A DNA stretch of 64,000 bases from Polymorphum gilvum SL003B-26A1 (GTDB taxonomy: Bacteria > Pseudomonadota > Alphaproteobacteria > Rhizobiales > Stappiaceae). Location of the stretch: NCBI RefSeq assembly GCF_000192745.1, contig NC_015259.1:2247001-2311000 (forward strand), written 5' to 3'. Below are positions 58,189 to 64,000 of this stretch, in pieces (position 1 is the first letter of the stretch; each line of letters begins with the position of its first letter). The position numbers were made by a program, and so were the translations under genes. Below the pieces are notes generated by a model. It had not been told where the DNA came from and did not search any database. It saw only the letters and a list, made by a program, of their open reading frames with translations.

Positions 58189-59202
58189 CTATCCGTCCGA
58201 AATCGCGACCAGCCGCTCGAGCCGGTCGAGGGCGTCGCCGTTGTCGATCGAGGCGGCTGCCATCGCGACACCGTCCTTCAGCGTTGCGACCCGGCCGGCG
58301 ACGATCAGCGAGGCGGCGGCGTTGAACAGCACCACGTCGCGGTAGGCATTCTTCGTGCCGGCGAGCACGGAGCGCAGGGCGGCCGCGTTCTCCTCCGGCG
58401 TGCCGCCCCTGAGCTGCTCGAAATCGGTGCGCGGCAGGCCGGCGTCCTCCGGGGTGACCTCGAAACAGCGGACACTGCCGTCCTTGAGCTCGGCGACCCG
58501 GGTCGGGCCGGTGGTGGTGATTTCGTCCATGCCGTCGGAGCCGTGCACGACCCAGACGTGCTCGGAGCCGAGGTTCCTCAGCACATGGGCGAGCGGCTCG
58601 ACCCATTCGGGCGCGAAGACGCCGGTCATCTGGCGGCGGACGCCGGCCGGATTGGACAGCGGACCGAGCAGGTTGAAGATCGTGCGGGTGCCGAGTTCGA
58701 TGCGGGTCGGGCCGACGTGCTTCATCGCCGCGTGGTGGAGGGGGGCGAACATGAAGCCGATGCCGGCGCGGTCGATGCAGTCGGCGATGCGCTCGGGGTC
58801 GATGTCGATATTGACGCCGAGCTGGGCGAGCGCCTCGGCGGCGCCGGACTTCGACGACAGCGAGCGGTTGCCGTGCTTGGCGACCGGCACGCCGCAGCCG
58901 GCGACGACCAGCGCCGCGCAGGTCGAGATGTTGTAGCTGCCGGTGGCGTCGCCGCCGGTGCCGACGATGTCGACGGCATCGTCCGGCGCCTTGACGGTCA
59001 GCATGCGCGCGCGCATGGAGGCGACCGCGCCGGTGACCTCTTCGACGGTCTCGCCGCGCATGCGCAGGGCCATCAGGAAGCCGCCGAGCTGGGACGGCGT
59101 CGCCTCGCCGGACAGGATGATGTCGAAGGCCTCTCGTGCCTCCGACAGGCTCAGCGTGCCGCCGCCGGCGATTCTGGCGATGAAGCCCTTGAACGTGCTC
59201 AT
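58189..59202 (-). CDS. trpD: anthranilate phosphoribosyltransferase
   Basis: The 337-residue enzyme transfers phosphoribose to anthranilate. It shows the PRPP and metal motif [17 protein letters not shown], the [17 protein letters not shown] segment, and [14 protein letters not shown]. No trpG lies between ppiD and trpD. In many Hyphomicrobiales trpE and trpG are fused elsewhere, which would explain this. Confidence 0.96.
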   Translation of the reverse strand: MSTFKGFIARIAGGGTLSLSEAREAFDIILSGEATPSQLGGFLMALRMRGETVEEVTGAVASMRARMLTVKAPDDAVDIVGTGGDATGSYNISTCAALVVAGCGVPVAKHGNRSLSSKSGAAEALAQLGVNIDIDPERIADCIDRAGIGFMFAPLHHAAMKHVGPTRIELGTRTIFNLLGPLSNPAGVRRQMTGVFAPEWVEPLAHVLRNLGSEHVWVVHGSDGMDEITTTGPTRVAELKDGSVRCFEVTPEDAGLPRTDFEQLRGGTPEENAAALRSVLAGTKNAYRDVVLFNAAASLIVAGRVATLKDGVAMAAASIDNGDALDRLERLVAISDG

Positions 59203-59242
59203 GGTCGTTCGTTTCCTCCGCGCCGCGTCCGGGCTCCGGCCG

Positions 59243-61135
59243 CTAGCTGCCGCCGCCGAGGCCGAGGACCTGGGCGATCGCGGCCTGGTTCACCTCGACG
59301 CCGCGGGTGCGTTCGATTTCCGAAACATACTGGTTGAGCAGGGAATCCTGCAGCTGGCGCGCAACCTGCTCGTCGATCGCCTTGACCTCGTCGGCTTCCA
59401 TGAAGAAGGCCGGGCTGGAGATGGCGTCGACCATCATGACGATCCGGTTGCCGTCCTTGCCGGCGGCCTCGGCGACGGTGCCGGCCGGGCCGGAGAAGGC
59501 GCTGCCGGCGGCCGCGGCCGTGAAGTCGCCCGAGTCGGTGGCGCGCTTGAGCGGCGCGGAGGTCTTCACCTCCAGGCCAAGGTCGGCGGCAACGACGTCC
59601 AGGCTCTCGCCGGCCTTCAGCCGGTCGGCGGTGCCGGCAGAAAGATCGGCCAGGCGCTTGATGCGTTCGGCAGCGCCCCAGGCGATGACCACGGACGGGC
59701 GCACCTCGTCGAGTGGGCGGTCGCGGGCGGGAATCACCTCGGCGACCTCGTACCAGACGAAGCCGCGCTCGCCGAGCGGCAGCGGGTCGTTCTCGATGCC
59801 AACGTCGCTGTCGAAGGCCTCGCGCAGCAGGCCGTCGCCGTCCGGCAAGGAAACCGTCGCGCCGGTCTCGGCCTTGCCCGTGGCGTCGAGCGCCGGCGGC
59901 GTGGCGAGGGCGAGCTTGAAGCGCTCGGCAATCTCGGCGAGCGCGGCGCCGCCGGCGCGGGCGTCCTCGATCTCGTCGTGGATGTCGAGCACCTCGCGTT
60001 CGGCACGCTCGCGGGCGATCTCCTGCTTGAGCTCGTCGCGGACCTCCTCGAACGGGCGGGTCGCTGCGGGGCGGATCTCGGCGGCCTCGAGGATGACGGT
60101 GGCGAAGCGGCCCTCGACGGCGCCGCTGACGGCGCCCTCGTCAAGCGCGAAGGCGGCCTCGGCGATGGCCGGATCGAGGAAGTCGGACTTGCGCATCAGG
60201 CCGAGGTCGACGTCGGCCTCGGCGAGATTGCGCTCGGCCATCAGCTCGGCGAAGCTCGCGCCGGAGGCAAGGCGTTCGGCGGCCGCACGGGCGGCGTCCG
60301 CGTCGGGGAACGGCATCTGGCGGACGCGGCGGCGCTCGTCCTCGGAGAAGCGGCTGCCGGCGCGCTCATAGGCGGAGCGGGCGTCGGCGTCGGTGACCTC
60401 GTCCGGCCGGGCGACGGCGTCGGGGGTCAGCTCGAGGAGGGCGAGGCGGCGGTATTCGGGCGCGCGGAAGGCGGCCCTGTTGTCGTCGAAATAGGCCTCC
60501 AGCGCGGCGTCGTCCGGCTCGGCGATGGAACCGACGGCGGCCGGGGTCAGCAGCAGGTAGCGGACCGTGCGGGTCTCGTTCTGGTAGGCGTTGAAGGCCT
60601 CGAGCAGGACCTGCGGCGAGATCAGGCTGCCGCTCAGCGCCTCGGCGATCTGCTGGCGCTCGGCCAGACGGCGGCGCTCGACGACATAGTCGTCCTCGGA
60701 GATGCCGTTGGCGCGCAGCAACTGGGCGAGGCGGGCGCGGTCGAAGCCGCCGCCGGGACGCTGGAACACCGGGTCGGCCTGGATCACCCGGATCAGCTCG
60801 GCGTCGGAGATGCCGAGGGTCATGGCGCGCGCGTCGTCGTCGAGGGCGGCTTCGGCGACCAGGCGGCCGAGCACCTGCTGGGGCAGGCCGATCTGAGCAC
60901 CCTCGGTGGTCGACAGCGGCCGGCCGATCTGGCGCGACAGGGCGGACAGCTCGCGCCGGTAGGCCTGGTCGAAGCTCTGCAGGGAGATCTCGGTGTCGCC
61001 GACCCTGGCGGCGACGTTGCGGCCGAAGCCCTGGAAGATGTCGGCGATCCCCCAGACCGCGAAGCTCAGGATGAGCAGGGCGATGAAGATCTTGGCAACG
61101 AAGGTGCCGGCGCCCTTGCGCAGCGCGTCGAGCAT
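59243..61135 (-). CDS. PpiD-like periplasmic peptidyl-prolyl isomerase / folding factor
   Basis: The 630-residue protein has one N-terminal membrane helix ([20 protein letters not shown]) and a SurA-N-like helical domain (about 35-190). A parvulin-type domain follows in the middle ([37 protein letters not shown]), then a long C-terminal region. It assists folding of exported proteins at the inner membrane. It is the first gene of the trpDC-moaC-moeA unit and diverges from tpiA, as in many alphaproteobacteria. Confidence 0.91.
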   Translation of the reverse strand: MLDALRKGAGTFVAKIFIALLILSFAVWGIADIFQGFGRNVAARVGDTEISLQSFDQAYRRELSALSRQIGRPLSTTEGAQIGLPQQVLGRLVAEAALDDDARAMTLGISDAELIRVIQADPVFQRPGGGFDRARLAQLLRANGISEDDYVVERRRLAERQQIAEALSGSLISPQVLLEAFNAYQNETRTVRYLLLTPAAVGSIAEPDDAALEAYFDDNRAAFRAPEYRRLALLELTPDAVARPDEVTDADARSAYERAGSRFSEDERRRVRQMPFPDADAARAAAERLASGASFAELMAERNLAEADVDLGLMRKSDFLDPAIAEAAFALDEGAVSGAVEGRFATVILEAAEIRPAATRPFEEVRDELKQEIARERAEREVLDIHDEIEDARAGGAALAEIAERFKLALATPPALDATGKAETGATVSLPDGDGLLREAFDSDVGIENDPLPLGERGFVWYEVAEVIPARDRPLDEVRPSVVIAWGAAERIKRLADLSAGTADRLKAGESLDVVAADLGLEVKTSAPLKRATDSGDFTAAAAGSAFSGPAGTVAEAAGKDGNRIVMMVDAISSPAFFMEADEVKAIDEQVARQLQDSLLNQYVSEIERTRGVEVNQAAIAQVLGLGGGS

Positions 61136-61376
61136 GATGTCTCCCGTCCGTCCTTATAGGTCTGCGCGGGCGTGCGCCCGGCTTGCATGGCCTCGTCGAG
61201 GCGGGCGGATAATAGAGAGCGGGCGGCGGGGGAGCAAGGCGCGTCGCGGGGCGAAAATGGCGCCGGCGCGGCAAAGCCTGCAGCGGCTGCGGCACAGGGC
61301 GGTCTTGCGCTTTGCGCCGCATCTGCTAGCCAAGGCGGCAAAGCAACCTTCGAACCGCGTGGGGGCGTAGCGAACC

Positions 61377-62135
61377 ATGACTGCGACGATCAGGCCGCTG
61401 GTGGCCGGCAACTGGAAGATGAACGGCCTCGGCGCCAGCGTGGCGGAGTTCGCCGCGATCGCGGGCGGCATCGACGCCGCCCTGGCGACCCGGGTCGACA
61501 CCATGATCTGCCCGCCGGCGACGCTGGTGGCGCGGCTGGCCGAGGCGGCCGCCGGCACGGCGGTCGCGGTCGGCGGCCAGGACTGCCACGCGGCGGCCTC
61601 GGGCGCCCATACGGGCGACGTCTCTGCCGAGATGCTGGCCGATGCCGGTGCCAGCGCGGTGATCGTCGGTCATTCGGAGCGGCGCACCGACCATAACGAG
61701 AGCGACGCCCTGGTGCGGGCGAAGGCGCAGGCGGCCTGGCGCGCCGGGCTGACGGCGATCGTCTGTGTCGGCGAGACGGAGGCGCAGCGGCGCGCCGGCG
61801 AAACGCTGGCGGTGGTCGGCGCGCAGGTCGCCGGCTCGGTGCCGGACGGCGCGCGCGCGGCGACCTGCGTCGTCGCCTACGAGCCGGTGTGGGCGATCGG
61901 CACCGGGCTGACGCCGACGGCGGCCGACGTCGCCGAGGTGCACGGCGCGATCCGCGCCGCGCTGACGGCGCGCTTCGGCGCCGAGGGCGCGGCGATGCGG
62001 CTGCTCTACGGCGGCTCGGTGAAGCCCGCCAACGCCGCCGAACTGATGGCGGTGGCCGATGTCAACGGCGCGCTGGTCGGCGGCGCGAGCCTGAAGGCGG
62101 CGGACTTCCTCGGCATCCTGGCCGCCTACCGCTGA
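61377..62135 (+). CDS. tpiA: triose-phosphate isomerase
   Basis: The 252-residue glycolytic enzyme interconverts dihydroxyacetone phosphate and glyceraldehyde 3-phosphate. It shows VAGNWKMNG with Asn and Lys, the catalytic His in IVGHSERR, the catalytic Glu in [11 protein letters not shown] and [12 protein letters not shown]. Length and order are standard. It diverges from the ppiD-like gene, with 241 bp between them. secG follows by 85 bp. Confidence 0.97.
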   Translation: MTATIRPLVAGNWKMNGLGASVAEFAAIAGGIDAALATRVDTMICPPATLVARLAEAAAGTAVAVGGQDCHAAASGAHTGDVSAEMLADAGASAVIVGHSERRTDHNESDALVRAKAQAAWRAGLTAIVCVGETEAQRRAGETLAVVGAQVAGSVPDGARAATCVVAYEPVWAIGTGLTPTAADVAEVHGAIRAALTARFGAEGAAMRLLYGGSVKPANAAELMAVADVNGALVGGASLKAADFLGILAAYR

Positions 62136-62220
62136 CGGCGCGCCGGGCGGCTTCTAGGGTGGAAAGCGGGCGGAGACTGGTGTAGAAGGCCGGCAAAGCT
62201 CAACAACACATCGGCCCACC

Positions 62221-62607
62221 ATGGAAACGGTAGTTATCGTAATTCACCTGATGGTCGTGCTGGCCCTCGTGCTGGTCGTCCTCCTTCAGCGCTCCGAAGG
62301 CGGTGCGCTCGGCATGGGCGGCGGCAGCGGCGGCGGCTTCATGTCCAGCCGCGGCACGGCCAACGTGCTGACCCGGGCGACGGCGGTGCTGGCCGTGGTG
62401 TTTTTCGCAACCTCGATCGCGCTCAGCCTGATCGCCAAGACCGGCGACCGGCCGTCGTCGATCCTCGACGCGGTGCCGACGGCGGGCGAGAGCGCGCCGG
62501 CTGTGCCGGCGGCCCCGGGCGGCGAGGCGCCGGCTGGCGGCGGCATCCTCGACGCGCTGCGCCAGCAGAGCCAGCCGACCGGCCCGCAGGTTCCGGCGGC
62601 GCAGTAA
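62221..62607 (+). CDS. secG: preprotein translocase subunit SecG
   Basis: The 128-residue membrane protein has two hydrophobic segments (IVIHLMVVLALVLVVLLQRS and VLAVVFFATSIALSLIA). They flank the conserved GGALGMGGGSGGGFMSSRGTAN loop (in part). An Ala/Pro/Gly-rich C-terminal tail follows, common in alphaproteobacteria. It helps the SecYE channel. An intrinsic terminator follows 43 bp after its stop. Confidence 0.95.
   Translation: METVVIVIHLMVVLALVLVVLLQRSEGGALGMGGGSGGGFMSSRGTANVLTRATAVLAVVFFATSIALSLIAKTGDRPSSILDAVPTAGESAPAVPAAPGGEAPAGGGILDALRQQSQPTGPQVPAAQ

Positions 62608-64000
<1,393 letters not shown>

Overview
The window comes from a high-GC alphaproteobacterium, most likely of the order Hyphomicrobiales (Rhizobiales). 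The housekeeping end (ppiD-trpD-trpC-moaC-moeA, diverging from tpiA-secG-pyrG) is a gene order typical of that group. Other pointers are the FdsGBAD formate dehydrogenase, the TetR-type PaaR control of phenylacetate genes and codon use rich in G and C. I found no tRNA, rRNA, CRISPR array, transposase or phage gene. The species cannot be named from the sequence.

Layout. 1-2187 (minus): a cut-off NarL-type response regulator, a patatin-like lipoprotein and a small secreted Cys-rich protein. 2409-10374: a LysR gene and a soluble NAD-dependent Mo formate dehydrogenase (fdsG-fdsB-fdsA-fdsD), facing a DUF2478 gene and fdhD on the other strand. 10375-10814: an intergenic stretch with dispersed palindromic repeats. 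10815-12014: an M20 amidohydrolase. 12196-19703 (minus): an eight-gene operon with a nitrate/sulfonate-type ABC importer, an OsmC protein, an acyl-CoA-dehydrogenase-fold flavoprotein, a two-domain rhodanese, an FAD reductase and cyanase. A divergent TetR gene lies beside it, with matching operators in front of both units. The importer's binding-protein gene carries a one-base frameshift.

20747-36753: phenylacetate catabolism. A PaaX-like regulator, paaABCDE, an extra PaaA/PaaC-family gene and paaZ run on the plus strand. paaG-paaI-paaK-paaR run on the minus strand, opposite a branched-chain-type five-gene ABC importer that may bring in the aromatic substrate. GACCGNNCGGTC sites lie before paaA and between paaG and the importer, and are good PaaR operator candidates. 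paaF, paaH and paaJ are not in the window.

36792-47523: a TonB-dependent iron-chelate or heme uptake locus. It holds an AraC regulator, an outer-membrane receptor, a DUF2218 protein, a FecBCE-type ABC transporter, a small exported protein, ExbB, two ExbD and TonB, followed by two half-length permeases. 47531-54501 (minus): an operon with a HAD phosphatase, a Dpp/Opp-type transporter and a calcineurin-like phosphoesterase. A Pho-box-like triple repeat and a divergent LysR gene stand in front of it. This suggests capture of an organophosphorus compound under phosphate limitation. 55642-64000: moeA, moaC, trpC, trpD, ppiD, then tpiA, secG and a truncated pyrG. moeA, moaC, fdhD and probably DUF2478 serve the Mo cofactor needed by FdsA.

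The best candidates for undescribed biology are the cyanase/rhodanese/OsmC/flavoprotein operon with its paired operators, and the Pho-box phosphoesterase-transporter operon.
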